From positions 4,898,001 through 4,962,000 of the forward strand of contig NZ_CP064686.1 of assembly GCF_023100905.1 (NCBI RefSeq): a DNA stretch of 64,000 bases, given 5' to 3'. Origin of the DNA: Bradyrhizobium sp. 4 (GTDB taxonomy: Bacteria > Pseudomonadota > Alphaproteobacteria > Rhizobiales > Xanthobacteraceae). The stretch's first letter is position 1, and every line of letters begins with the position of its first letter. The position numbers were made by a program, and so were the translations under genes. A model generated the notes under the pieces. It had not been told where the DNA came from, searched no databases, and was given only the letters and a program-made list of their open reading frames with translations. Positions 1-7,979 of the stretch are shown one piece after another.

Positions 1-31
1 AGTCGTCCTTGATGTCGAAGTAGAACTTCAT
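1..31 (-). CDS. start of a truncated gene, possibly DUF6894-like
   Basis: On the minus strand an ATG at 31 opens a frame reading M-K-F-Y-F-D-I-K-D-D before the window ends. Short rhizobial proteins of the DUF6894 type typically begin with a similar Y-F-D-I/L stretch, so this may be the first ten codons of one. It lies 3 bp downstream of the Crp-family gene stop, on the same strand. Only ten residues are visible, so the assignment is a guess from the N-terminus. Confidence 0.4.
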   Translation of the reverse strand, partial: MKFYFDIKDD

Positions 32-34
32 GGC

Positions 35-766
35 TCAGAGCGACGGATTGAGATGCAGATAAAGCACGTCGAAGTCTGCTATTTCGCGCAACCTGGCTTC
101 GTCAAGGATCGATATTCTTCCCCGCTCCAGGTCCAACACGCGCTGAGCACGCAACTGCTGAACGACGCGATTCATGTGAACCACACTGGTGCCGACGGCG
201 TCGGCGAGGAGTGCCTGAGAGGCCGGAAAATCGAAGGACAAGCCGTCCGCTCGGCCGATCGCCTTCAATCTGGTGTAAAGCTCAAGCACGAGATGCGCCA
301 CGCGGCTTGTGGCTTCGCGTTGACCAACGTTGCAAATCCACTCCCGGAAGACCGCGGCGTCGGTCAGTGTATCGCGCCAAAGCGCTTCGGCCACGTTGGG
401 CCGCTTTCTTATAAGTGAGCGCACCGCTGCATGCGGAATGAAGCCGAGAACGCTATCGCCAAGCGTGCTGACGTCATGGTCCATCACATGCAGAAAGAGC
501 CCCTGCAGATCGGGAATGTCGCCGGGTTGGTGAAAGGCCATGATTTGGCGGTGGCCATTGCCGACGATCTTTGATCTCAGGATAAAGCCATCAACGACAA
601 GGCAGCATGCGGAAGGTCGATCTCCGAGAGAAACGACCGGTTGACCACCAGCCATCCGCTTCACCGTGATTGGCAGATGACGGATAGCGACCTCGTCCTC
701 TTCGTCAATTTCGGTGCTGACCCGCAACCGCGCCAAGAAAGGTTCGAAAATTTCCGCGTTATTCAT
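35..766 (-). CDS. Crp/Fnr family transcriptional regulator
   Basis: A 243-residue cytoplasmic DNA-binding regulator of normal Crp/Fnr length. Residues about 25-125 form the cyclic-nucleotide-binding-like beta barrel (GDRPSACCLVVDG, then HQPGDIPDLQGLF). The C-terminal half is a winged helix, with ATSRVAHLVLELYTRL leading into the recognition region LLADAVGTSVVHMNRVVQQL at about 185-205. Cysteines are present but not in the N-terminal cluster of oxygen-sensing Fnr, so a heme or Fe-S sensor is not indicated. Rhizobia carry many such paralogues of unknown effector. The ATG at 766 gives the full barrel. No target can be deduced. Confidence 0.9.
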   Translation of the reverse strand: MNNAEIFEPFLARLRVSTEIDEEDEVAIRHLPITVKRMAGGQPVVSLGDRPSACCLVVDGFILRSKIVGNGHRQIMAFHQPGDIPDLQGLFLHVMDHDVSTLGDSVLGFIPHAAVRSLIRKRPNVAEALWRDTLTDAAVFREWICNVGQREATSRVAHLVLELYTRLKAIGRADGLSFDFPASQALLADAVGTSVVHMNRVVQQLRAQRVLDLERGRISILDEARLREIADFDVLYLHLNPSL

Positions 767-943
767 CGTTAGCTCCGGTCGGCAAACGAGTTTTTGTCAC
801 GTTCGTTCCAACCCGGGATCGCCAGCTATTGTCTCACGCGAAGCAGAGGGACTGCCGCAAATTCCAACCTCGGCGGAACCAGACGGGAACGGCGTCAATT
901 CATCTCGCCGCGAAGCCTTGGCGCGAAATTTGACGCGCAACTC

Positions 944-1357
944 TCACTTCGAATGCTTCGGTGCGCTGCTTTGCTGGAAGTGCTCAGCGCCTGATATCTC
1001 CACCCAGGCATGTTTCGACTGTTCGAAAACCGAGCGGATGGGTGCCGGGTAGTTCGGAACCGAGATCGCGCCCACGGCAACGCCGATCATCGCAGGCAGA
1101 TTGTCCGCCTTCCAATAGACCGTCGAACCGCACGTGGGGCAAAAATAGCTGCGGACCTTGCCGCCACTTCCGGCTGTCCGGACGTACTCCTTCGACGTCC
1201 CTGAGATCGTGACGCCCTCCGCCGGATAGAACGCACCGACCCCGAACGGCGCGCCGGTCCGACGCTGGCAGTCAATGCAGTGGCAGGCGACCACGAGGCT
1301 GGAAGGTCCTGGAAGCGACAGCGCGAGAGCGCCGCAGCGGCATTGGGCATCGATCAT
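944..1357 (-). CDS. GFA / CENP-V domain zinc protein
   Basis: A 137-residue protein of the glutathione-dependent formaldehyde-activating (GFA) superfamily. The zinc ligands are visible: C6 and C8 (CRCG), C25, C27 and C30 (ACHCIDCQRR), and a late pair in YFCPTCGSTVYW. The length is typical of single-domain members. The family name comes from a disputed formaldehyde-glutathione activity, and most members have no proven substrate. It may belong to one minus-strand group with the methyltransferase whose stop lies about 60 bp upstream. I infer a small cytoplasmic metal-binding protein and nothing more specific. Confidence 0.88.
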   Translation of the reverse strand: MIDAQCRCGALALSLPGPSSLVVACHCIDCQRRTGAPFGVGAFYPAEGVTISGTSKEYVRTAGSGGKVRSYFCPTCGSTVYWKADNLPAMIGVAVGAISVPNYPAPIRSVFEQSKHAWVEISGAEHFQQSSAPKHSK

Positions 1358-1383
1358 CGGGATTCACTCCACTCTCGTTGGTC

Positions 1384-1421
1384 CTGTAGTTCGGATGGAG
1401 CGCAGTGCGATCCGGGCTACA
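1384..1421. repeat. palindromic repeat, family B (short copy)
   Basis: Arms GTAGTTCGGAT (1386-1396) and ATCCGGGCTAC (1410-1420) form an imperfect hairpin. The same GTAGCCCGGAT / ATCCGGGCTAC core recurs at 48199-48277 and, more diverged, at 50025-50095. Here it lies between the GFA gene and the methyltransferase and overlaps the last bases of the methyltransferase gene. Dispersed palindromes of this kind are common between Bradyrhizobium genes. Confidence 0.7.
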
Positions 1422-2100
1422 ATTGATCGAGCCGCCACAGCCCGAGGCTCTTGTCGCGCCAGCCGCCACCGCCCTCCTCGCAACGCTCGTTGATCAGCTC
1501 GCGCGGTGCCGGCCAGTCGAACGGCACCTTCTCCATGTTCAGTGCGCGCCAGTCCCCGTCCTCGCAATCTCGATTGCCGCCCCATTCGGGAAACGTCGTG
1601 ACCAGCAGGAAATGCGCGCCGGTGGCGCGAAAGTTCGCGACGGCGCGAACGATGTTGTCGAAGCTCAAATGCACCAGGCAGTCCCGGCACAGAACGATAT
1701 CCGCGCGCGGCAGTGCATCGCGCGTGATGTCGGCAACGAGAAACCGGCCTGACAACTCGCCGGCCGCGACGCGCTGGCGATTGGCTTCGATCAATGACGG
1801 CACGATGTCGATGCCGGTGTAGTCGAGATCCAGCTTCATGCGGCCGATCCAGCCCGCGTCCCCGCAGGGCGCGTCGAGCAGCGAGCGCGCGCCGAGCCGT
1901 TGCAACAGCGGAGGAAGCACCTCACGGATCGCGGCGGTCGCGTGATCCTCCGAGCCGAGGCCGGACACCGAGGTCGCCGCACCCCACAGGTTCGTCTTTT
2001 CGATGCGCTCGAACCGCGCGGCCAGATCGAGGCCCGCGAATTTATCGCGGTCGGCGACGAACCGCTCATGGGCGAGCACGGGTGGACGCTTGGAGATCAT
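1417..2100 (-). CDS. class I SAM-dependent methyltransferase
   Basis: A 227-residue protein when started at the ATG at 2100 (MISKRPPVLAHERF). An upstream in-frame ATG at 2142 would add 14 poorly conserved-looking residues. The Rossmann SAM site is clear: motif I at about 74-84 (LLDAPCGDAGW), the acidic residue ending beta 2 in YTGIDIVPSLI at about 94-104, and motif IV in DIVLCRDCLVHLSF. The substrate is unknown. The C-terminus is glycine- and tryptophan-rich (GGGGWRDKSLGLW). It is cytoplasmic, with no membrane segment. The stop lies inside a dispersed palindrome, suggesting the repeat supplied the end of the gene. Confidence 0.88.
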   Translation of the reverse strand: MISKRPPVLAHERFVADRDKFAGLDLAARFERIEKTNLWGAATSVSGLGSEDHATAAIREVLPPLLQRLGARSLLDAPCGDAGWIGRMKLDLDYTGIDIVPSLIEANRQRVAAGELSGRFLVADITRDALPRADIVLCRDCLVHLSFDNIVRAVANFRATGAHFLLVTTFPEWGGNRDCEDGDWRALNMEKVPFDWPAPRELINERCEEGGGGWRDKSLGLWRLDQL

Positions 2101-2204
2101 GGACGGGATGTGAATTCCGACGCAGCCACAGTATACAGGCAAAGCGAGCGGTCCGAAACGGTCCGTAAGCGAACCTGCTTACGTCATCGGTCGCGTCTCG
2201 CCCC

Positions 2205-2318
2205 ATGCGCCCCACCACAGCCAAAGAGAAGGCCAGGATCGCCGCCGGCGCGGCGGCGGCCGTCGTCATGACGGCCGTGCTGTTCGCGATCGCAATGGGA
2301 TTTCTGCTGGCGCTGTAA
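2205..2318 (+). CDS. 37-residue single-pass membrane protein
   Basis: A short frame of 37 codons plus stop. It has a basic N-terminus (MRPTTAKEKARIAAG) followed by one hydrophobic helix, about 14-37, rich in alanine, valine and leucine, that ends at the stop. Similar tiny tail-helix proteins are common and usually missed in rhizobia. There is no strong Shine-Dalgarno box. It lies between two minus-strand genes. Function unknown; the call rests on the positive-inside layout and the clean open frame. Confidence 0.45.
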   Translation: MRPTTAKEKARIAAGAAAAVVMTAVLFAIAMGFLLAL

Positions 2319-2356
2319 TCGCTAACCGCGCGATCGACGAAAGCCGCCGCGCTGAC

Positions 2357-4054
2357 TTAGGCGGTGCGCACCGTTCGGAGGAATTTTCCGACTTCGTCCT
2401 TCAGCCGGTTGCTGTCGGTCGCCAGCATCTTGGCGGTGGAAAGCACCTGCGAGGAGGCCGAGCCGGTCTCGGCCGCACCGCGCTGTACGTCGGCGATGTT
2501 GGTGGAGACCTGCTGGGTGCCGTGGGCGGCCTGCTGCACGTTGCGCGAGATCTCCTGGGTCGCGGCGCCCTGCTCCTCGACGGCTGCGGCAATGGTCGAC
2601 GACACCTCCGAGAGCCGCTCGATCGTCGTGGAGATGTCGCGGATCGCGTTGACGGATTCCTGGGTCGCGGTCTGGATGCCGGAAATCTGCTGGCTGATCT
2701 CGCCGGTCGCCTTGGCCGTCTGCTCGGCCAGCGTCTTCACCTCGGCGGCGACGACCGCGAAGCCGCGGCCGGCCTCGCCGGCACGTGCCGCCTCGATCGT
2801 GGCGTTGAGCGCCAGGAGGTTGGTCTGGCCGGCAATGGTGTTGATCAGCTCGACGACGTCGCCGATGCGCGTCGCCGCAACCGAGAGCTCGCTGACGCGC
2901 ACCGTCGTGGTGCGGGCCTGGGTGACGGCCTCGCCAGCCATCCGTGCGGATTCCTGCACCTGGCGGCTGATCTCGTTGACCGAGGAGGACAGCTCCTCCG
3001 TGGCGGTCGCAACCGACTGCACGTTGCTGGTGGCTTCACCCGAGGCGACCGCGACGACCGAGGTGAGCTCCTGCGCACGCTGCGCGGTGGTGGCCAACGT
3101 CGAGGACGACGCTTCGAGCTCGGTGGACGCCGAGCCTACTGTCTCGATGATCTCGCCGACCGCGCGCTCAAAGCCGTCGGCAAGGTTGACCATATCGCGC
3201 TTGCGCTGATCGGAGGCCTGCTTCTCCACTTCGACCTGCGAAGCCTTGAGGCGCTCGACCTCGATCCCGTTGGTTTTGAAGATTTCGACCGTCCTGGCCA
3301 TGTCGCCGATCTCGTCGCGCCGGTCCGTCTCAGGCACCTCGGTCTTGAGATCGTTGCGGGCAAGGCCCTCCATGGCGAGCTTGAGGCGGGCAATCGGCCG
3401 TGACATCGCATTAAGGCCGATGAACAGCGCAATCGCGATCCCCAGGATCAGGCCGCCGGCGCTGACGCCGATCACGGTCCAGGTCGCGGATCTGGCATCG
3501 CGGTTGATGGCGTCCTTGCGCTTGGCGACCGCCTGTGCGGTCTCGCCCACGAACTGGGCAATGCGCCCCAGGGCCGCATCCATCACCGGGTCGCACTCCT
3601 TGTGCGCGCGTTCGGATGCCTTGGCGTTCTCTTCCGGGCTGCTTGCGAGTGAGCCTGCCTTCAGCACCGGATCGCAGCCGGCGAACACGGCTTTCAACTG
3701 GTCGCCGATGCTCTTGATCTGGCTCGCGCGCGCGGGATCGTCCTGCTCGGCTGCCTCGAGGTATTGGCGGATTTCATCGCGGTTCTGGGTCGCGGTCTTG
3801 AGACGGTTGGCGTTGCCCGCCTCCGTCGCCTCTGTGAAGACCGCATAGAGCGCGGCATGATAGGTCTCTGCGCGGCGCTGGGCTCGCGTCAGGTTGAGCG
3901 CTGAGGATTGTGCTGCGGAAAGCTCGGCGAAGCCGTCGACCGTTGCCGAGAGCTCGCGCGTGCCGAAGCCCGCGACGGCGACCATGGCAAAGCCCATCAC
4001 GGCGACGATCAGCGCGACCTTCCACACGATTTTCAGATTGTTCAAAACGCTCAT
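2357..4054 (-). CDS. methyl-accepting chemotaxis protein
   Basis: A 565-residue chemoreceptor. Residues 1-35 hold the first membrane helix. The periplasmic part (about 36-190) looks like an all-helical four-helix-bundle sensor. A second membrane helix sits near 195-220, followed by HAMP (SRPIARLKLAMEGLARNDL). The cytoplasmic signalling hairpin tip is intact (QTNLLALNATIEAARAGE and GRGFAVVAAEVKTLA). I prefer the ATG at 4054 (MSVLNNLKIVWKV) because the upstream ATG at 4105 adds an odd polar stretch before the first helix. There is no C-terminal CheR-docking pentapeptide. The ligand is unknown. No che genes are adjacent, so it feeds a pathway encoded elsewhere. Confidence 0.95.
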   Translation of the reverse strand: MSVLNNLKIVWKVALIVAVMGFAMVAVAGFGTRELSATVDGFAELSAAQSSALNLTRAQRRAETYHAALYAVFTEATEAGNANRLKTATQNRDEIRQYLEAAEQDDPARASQIKSIGDQLKAVFAGCDPVLKAGSLASSPEENAKASERAHKECDPVMDAALGRIAQFVGETAQAVAKRKDAINRDARSATWTVIGVSAGGLILGIAIALFIGLNAMSRPIARLKLAMEGLARNDLKTEVPETDRRDEIGDMARTVEIFKTNGIEVERLKASQVEVEKQASDQRKRDMVNLADGFERAVGEIIETVGSASTELEASSSTLATTAQRAQELTSVVAVASGEATSNVQSVATATEELSSSVNEISRQVQESARMAGEAVTQARTTTVRVSELSVAATRIGDVVELINTIAGQTNLLALNATIEAARAGEAGRGFAVVAAEVKTLAEQTAKATGEISQQISGIQTATQESVNAIRDISTTIERLSEVSSTIAAAVEEQGAATQEISRNVQQAAHGTQQVSTNIADVQRGAAETGSASSQVLSTAKMLATDSNRLKDEVGKFLRTVRTA

Positions 4055-4293
4055 TGCAGCCGCCCCAGTGATTTTCTGCCGATGCATATTCCCAGCACCG
4101 TGCATTGGAACCAGCTGACGTTAAGATTTGATGTTCCGGGTAGTCTTACGGAAAACTAACTATTTGGGCTTCGGCCGTAAGCTTGGTGTAAGCTTCAGCC
4201 TATTCCGGGGTGTGAGCCGGGCTTAGAAGACCGGAACCGGTCGGTGACGTGGTCCGTTGTCGGTCCATGCGGATCAGGGAAGAAAACCGAAAC

Positions 4294-4473
4294 ATGTTTC
4301 TGCTGGCGACGGTGACGCTGTGCTGTAGCGCCTTGGCTGGAGCAATTGCGCTGTTCGAACCGGCTCCGGCAAAGCAGCAGGCCCAACGGGCAATGATCGA
4401 TGTGACCGCTCCGACGCCGGTTCGGGTGGTCGGGGCTCCGTTCGAGCCCAACCTCAATCCGCGGGAGCGCTAG
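4294..4473 (+). CDS. small secreted or membrane-anchored hypothetical protein
   Basis: A 59-residue frame that begins with a hydrophobic segment (MFLLATVTLCCSALAGAIAL) and continues with a proline- and alanine-rich tail ending NLNPRER. I chose the ATG at 4294 because a GGGAAG box lies about 11 bp upstream. In-frame starts at 4267 (ATG) and 4249 (GTG) lack one. It reads like a signal peptide or single anchor plus short periplasmic tail. It is divergent from the chemoreceptor. No family recognised. Confidence 0.55.
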   Translation: MFLLATVTLCCSALAGAIALFEPAPAKQQAQRAMIDVTAPTPVRVVGAPFEPNLNPRER

Positions 4474-4476
4474 CCC

Positions 4477-4641
4477 TCACCCCGGCGAGACGTCGGCGCC
4501 CTCCTCGGGACGGCGTTTGGCGCGGGCCAACTCCTCAACGAACGCGATCACCTCCGCCCGTTTGTCGGGCGGCAGCGACAGGAACGCGCGGACGAGCCTC
4601 AAGCCCTCGGCTTCGGCTGAATGGTCTGCTTTGACATCCAT
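4477..4641 (-). CDS. 54-residue acidic-basic hypothetical protein
   Basis: A 54-codon frame with two amphipathic helices around LRLVRAFLSLPPDKRAEVIAF, a pattern seen in small helix-turn-helix-like or toxin-adjacent proteins. There is no signal peptide. GTGGGG directly precedes the ATG at 4641. The frame stays open further upstream to 5004, but that part is antisense to the gene at 4744 and has unlikely composition, so the short form is preferred. It is convergent with the gene at 4294. Function unknown. Confidence 0.5.
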   Translation of the reverse strand: MDVKADHSAEAEGLRLVRAFLSLPPDKRAEVIAFVEELARAKRRPEEGADVSPG

Positions 4642-4743
4642 TCCCCACTGTCGGGCGGCCGGGAAAAATATGCAATCCCCCACCCAACACCTTCTTGATT
4701 CGGCCGGCCAGCTTTGCTGGAATGACCCCGACAGGGGTGCACC

Positions 4744-5109
4744 ATGAAGTGGATCACGGAACGCGACGCGCTGATCGCGCAGACAATGGCCTTCGTCCAA
4801 TCGGTAACCGGCAAAAAGGATGACTTGCATCCACCGGAGATCCCGATGGCGACAGCGGCCGCGTCGGTGCAGATCGTCCCCGTCAACACCGTCGTCGAGA
4901 GCAAGCCACTTCCGCCCCAACCCTTGCCTCTCCCGCCGCAGCGCGCGGCGAGCCACGACGTCCGCACCGAGATGCAGGCCCGCATCGCCAATTTCCGCAA
5001 GCATCAGGAGCGGTTCGAGCGCGAGCGCGAGGAGTATTGCGCGGCCACCCTGACCAAACTGCGCGCCGCCATTTGGGACGCCTCCCCCCGGCCACCGGCT
5101 GAAAAGTAG
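4744..5109 (+). CDS. conserved hypothetical protein, proline linker and coiled coil
   Basis: A 121-residue protein. A short N-terminal helix (MKWITERDALIAQTMAFV) is followed by a low-complexity linker rich in proline and valine (about 35-65). A charged helical stretch (MQARIANFRKHQERFEREREEY, about 77-98) is likely coiled coil. AGGGGTG lies just upstream of the ATG. There is no signal peptide or membrane helix. No family recognised. Confidence 0.65.
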   Translation: MKWITERDALIAQTMAFVQSVTGKKDDLHPPEIPMATAAASVQIVPVNTVVESKPLPPQPLPLPPQRAASHDVRTEMQARIANFRKHQERFEREREEYCAATLTKLRAAIWDASPRPPAEK

Positions 5110-5130
5110 AGCCGAGGCCTCCCGTCGCGG

Positions 5131-5238
5131 CTACAGCCAGGACCACACCAGCCAGAGATTGGCCGCGCAGGCGCCGAACAGGGCCAGCGTGAGGGGCAGC
5201 AGCATGTGCCCGCAAGAGGTTTTCAGGTCGGTCGTCAT
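5131..5238 (-). CDS. 35-residue single-pass membrane protein
   Basis: The minus strand from the ATG at 5238 reads a 35-codon protein. Its polar start (MTTDLKTSCGHM) leads into one helix, about 12-35, made of leucine, alanine, tryptophan and valine (NLWLVWSWL at the end). The hydrophobic run is too regular to be chance antisense. It is convergent with the gene ending at 5109. Function unknown. Confidence 0.5.
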   Translation of the reverse strand: MTTDLKTSCGHMLLPLTLALFGACAANLWLVWSWL

Positions 5239-5411
5239 GGCCGAAAACATCCCCTGATTCCGCCAAATGAGTCCCGGGGATTCTTTTTTTCGGGATTCAG
5301 GACTCGTTAAGGACTCAGGCCCCGGCGACCCCTATCACGGCCGCGTGATCGACTCGCAATCGGAACCCCTCCCCCGCAAAGTCGTTAACGCGCTTTCCGG
5401 GAGCGGGAAGA

Positions 5412-5666
5412 ATGCCCTACGCCCTGTTCTGCAACGACGCCCAGATCAGCAAGGCCTATCCTGATGAGTCCGACGTCTGGAGGCTCGCGCAGCGAAGTGG
5501 CCTCGTCGTGGATGTAACCGCGGATGACAACCGCCCCGGGCCACGCCGGGTGCTCGACAACGAATACGAGATCAAGCCGTGCCGGGCCGCACAGGGCGAG
5601 GACCCGGCCCGGAACAAGGCCGAGGCCGATCGCCAGGCGAGGATGGAGCTCGAGCTGAATTCCTAA
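5412..5666 (+). CDS. conserved small hypothetical protein
   Basis: An 84-residue cytoplasmic protein: MPYALFCNDAQISKAYPDE, then a mixed alpha/beta body, with an acidic and basic C-terminal helix (ARNKAEADRQARMELEL). GGGAGCGGGAAG sits just upstream of the ATG, a good ribosome site. Comparable short proteins starting M-P-Y-A-L-F are frequent in Bradyrhizobium, as far as I recall. No catalytic motif and no membrane segment. Function unknown. Confidence 0.7.
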   Translation: MPYALFCNDAQISKAYPDESDVWRLAQRSGLVVDVTADDNRPGPRRVLDNEYEIKPCRAAQGEDPARNKAEADRQARMELELNS

Positions 5667-5705
5667 GGACGGATCAAAGGTGGGAAGCCGGAGCTCAGGA
5701 AAAGC

Positions 5706-5948
5706 TCAGGGCGTCGCGGTCGCGAGCGAGGCCTGCTCGCCCGCCAGAGCCACGCAGGCCTTCCGGCGATGCAGCCCACGGATCGCGCCGGTGACCTTCA
5801 GCACCTTGCCGGAAGAGCACGAGGCATCCTTGACGAAGGCCACCTCGTAGGGTGCCAGCATCAGAGGCTCGGATTTGAGGATTGTTTGGGCAGCGCACGG
5901 CAAACTGACGAAGCACGAGAGCACCACAGCCGACACCAAGATACGCAT
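5706..5948 (-). CDS. small secreted hypothetical protein (DUF6719-like)
   Basis: An 80-residue protein from the ATG at 5948. The signal peptide ends near residue 20 (MRILVSAVVLSCFVSLPCAAQ). The mature part, about 60 residues, has two cysteines that could form a disulfide (KDASCSSGKVLKVTG and RRKACVALAG). A longer frame back to 6017 lacks a plausible leader. I associate this pattern with DUF6719, but from memory only. Periplasmic location is inferred from the leader. It is convergent with the gene at 5412. Confidence 0.72.
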   Translation of the reverse strand: MRILVSAVVLSCFVSLPCAAQTILKSEPLMLAPYEVAFVKDASCSSGKVLKVTGAIRGLHRRKACVALAGEQASLATATP

Positions 5949-6149
5949 GTCCGTCGTCCCACCAGCCCGGTAATTCTCATATAACGCGTTCCGGCGCGCG
6001 AGTTCCCTAAGCTGCAAAAATTATTTTTGCTTTACCCGAGCTCCATGACGCGCGTGAGAAGGCGCGCGCCAAAACGTTTGCCTGCAAATGACGCGCCAGA
6101 TGGTTGACGCAATGCAAACAGAAGGCTGGCAACCAGGACCCGGCAAACG

Positions 6150-6169
6150 AAAAGCCGGCGGGAGCCGGC
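6150..6169 (-). terminator. intrinsic terminator of the outer-membrane barrel gene
   Basis: On the minus strand GCCGGC, loop TCCC and GCCGGC are followed by TTTT. It starts 28 bp after the stop of the barrel gene at 6198. It has the standard stem plus U-tract layout. Confidence 0.7.
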
Positions 6170-6197
6170 CTTTGTCAGATCGTGATGGTTGGTGGCG

Positions 6198-6905
6198 TCA
6201 GTAGCGCGAGGCTGCCGGACCGCCCCAGCCGAAGCGATAGTTCACGCCGACCTTGACGGTATGCTCGTCCTCCCGGCCGCGGACGCCCACGACGTCAGCC
6301 GGACCGGAGGTGATCGTCGTGCTGCCGAAGTTGTAGTACTGGTACTCGGCCTTGGCCGACCAGTTCGGCGCGAACATATATTCGAGGCCAGCGCCGACAG
6401 TGTAGCCGTCCTTGCTGTTCCCGGTCGCGGTGAAGGGCTGCGGCACGCCGGCGACATTCACGCCAAGACCGCCATTGCGCCAGGCATAACCGCCCTTGGC
6501 GTAAAGCAGCGCCGGTCCCCAGGTGTAGCCGATGCGACCGGTCACCGAGCCGAGCTGGTCGGTATTGGAGGTCACCTGCGTGCCCAGCGGGAACGTGGCA
6601 CCGCCGTTGTTGGTCGGCAGCCAGGAATACTGCGCCTCGATACCCATGACCCAATTGGGCGCGAACTGGTAGTCGAAGCCGCCCTGGACACCGCCGAGGA
6701 AGCGCGCGTCGCTCGACTGGAAGCTGCTGTCGCCGGCAAAGGCGCCGCCGACATGGCCGCCGATGTAGAAGCCGGTCCAGTTGTAGATCACCTGCGGCGG
6801 CGTGTAGGCCGGAGCCTTGGTGTAGGTGCGCGCCTGCATGTCGGCTGCGGCAGCCGGCGCGGCCAGCGCAAGCAGGGCAACCGCACCCAGCAAAATCCTT
6901 TTCAT
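6198..6905 (-). CDS. outer-membrane beta-barrel protein (Omp25/RopB-like)
   Basis: A 235-residue small porin-like barrel. A signal peptide at 1-20 (MKRILLGAVALLALAAPAAA) is followed by YNWTGFYIGGHVGGAF, the hallmark first strand of rhizobial Omp25/Omp31/RopB proteins. Alternating strands follow, with a glycine-rich turn pattern and a C-terminal aromatic-ending strand (VKVGVNYRFGWGGPAASRY). The ATG at 6905 has GGGG 6 bp before it; an ATG at 6911 adds only two residues. It acts in the outer membrane, probably in envelope stability. Similar barrels occur in many paralogues. It has its own terminator downstream and a 290-bp upstream region with no other gene. Confidence 0.92.
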   Translation of the reverse strand: MKRILLGAVALLALAAPAAAADMQARTYTKAPAYTPPQVIYNWTGFYIGGHVGGAFAGDSSFQSSDARFLGGVQGGFDYQFAPNWVMGIEAQYSWLPTNNGGATFPLGTQVTSNTDQLGSVTGRIGYTWGPALLYAKGGYAWRNGGLGVNVAGVPQPFTATGNSKDGYTVGAGLEYMFAPNWSAKAEYQYYNFGSTTITSGPADVVGVRGREDEHTVKVGVNYRFGWGGPAASRY

Positions 6906-7195
6906 GATCATCCCCGTTCTTTCAAATTCGACACTCAGGAAACAACGTGGCGTGAATTGGGTTGCTTCGCGGCGATGCCGGAACGTTGATCGTTCGTTAC
7001 TGTGACGGAGCGGCAACAGCGCGATTTTGTTCCGTCCCGCAGGCTCATACCGACGGTTTTTTTCCGCTGGAAAACAGAACCTGCCGTAGCGATTAGTCGC
7101 AACGCAAAACCACTCCGTTCAAGGCTCCCCGAAATGTGATCCGGCAGCTCCGGTTGGCTCTGTCCTATCACCAAGCGATGAAGGTGGGCTTTGCG

Positions 7196-7630
7196 CTACC
7201 GCGTCATCTTTTCAAGTTCCGGAAAGGGTACGTAAACCGCGCCCGCGCACAGCTCGCTGGCGCGATCGACGACGCGGTCCGCCCGGCCGTTGACGAAAAT
7301 CACGGCGCGTTCCCTCATGGCCTTGTAGGTGCCGTCGGTCTCGCGTGGGGTGAAGTGCAGGCAGCTGACGTAGAACTGCCGACCGCCGACCTCGCGCTGC
7401 ACCGGCTCGGCCATGCTGGCGTCACGCACGCCGACGGGGTTGTTCAGATAGCTGCGCATCAAGGCCAGCGTGTCGCCGCGGAAATTATCCGGGAACGGTT
7501 GTGGACCTCCGGCCTGGGTCCCGTCCATCAGGGTCGGACGGTCACCGTCGCTGCCGAAGCATCCCGTGAGCGCCAGCGGCAGTGCCAGCATCAACGCCAA
7601 GCTCACTGCGCGTTCCGCTAGTCGCCGCAC
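7196..7630 (-). CDS. putative lipoprotein
   Basis: A 144-residue protein with a lipoprotein signal: hydrophobic run then LTGC, with the lipidated cysteine at 24. The mature domain has two more cysteines (FYVSCLHFTP and SELCAGAVY), likely a disulfide. Its motif YLNNPVGVRDASM is well defined. The mature part is a small alpha/beta domain of about 110 residues. No known family assigned. It is envelope-attached by the lipobox. It is transcribed in the same direction as the barrel gene, but 290 bp away, so probably separately expressed. Confidence 0.8.
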   Translation of the reverse strand: MRRLAERAVSLALMLALPLALTGCFGSDGDRPTLMDGTQAGGPQPFPDNFRGDTLALMRSYLNNPVGVRDASMAEPVQREVGGRQFYVSCLHFTPRETDGTYKAMRERAVIFVNGRADRVVDRASELCAGAVYVPFPELEKMTR

Positions 7631-7979
7631 CGCTTACGCTCTCCGCTCGATCAGTCTCGGAGACGTTCCAGCCCCAAGGTTGCAATGATGCATGTCTACA
7701 GGTGTTTTGTCCGACGAGTCAAACGGCTTCGTAAAATCCGCAGATGAGCCACCGATCAAACCATTGATTTATCTACCACCGGCTACTGTGCATGGGGTTG
7801 TTTTCGAGGTTTTGTTTGCGGCCGCCAAACGTGGGACGTTGCTCGCGGGCTTCAGCATGGCCGTACCGGCCCGCCGCCAGCACCTCGAGCTTTCGCGCAA
7901 GGCGTGACGAACGGGCCGGGCCTGAATTCCTCACGCGGCGGCTGGGCAATGCTAGAACGCCGCCGCGCAGGATCAGTCG
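7631..7979. other. 349-bp intergenic region
   Basis: No convincing gene. A plus-strand frame at 7692-7907 encodes 71 residues with a hydrophobic middle (YLPPATVHGVVFEVLFAA), but it lacks a ribosome site and its second half is arginine- and alanine-rich like out-of-frame DNA. It could be a decayed membrane-protein fragment. The first part must hold the promoter of the lipoprotein gene; I see no clear -35/-10 pair. Confidence 0.5.

Noticed and set aside
7692..7907. 71-residue plus-strand protein
   Set aside because: No ribosome site, and the second half looks out of frame. Possibly a membrane-protein remnant.
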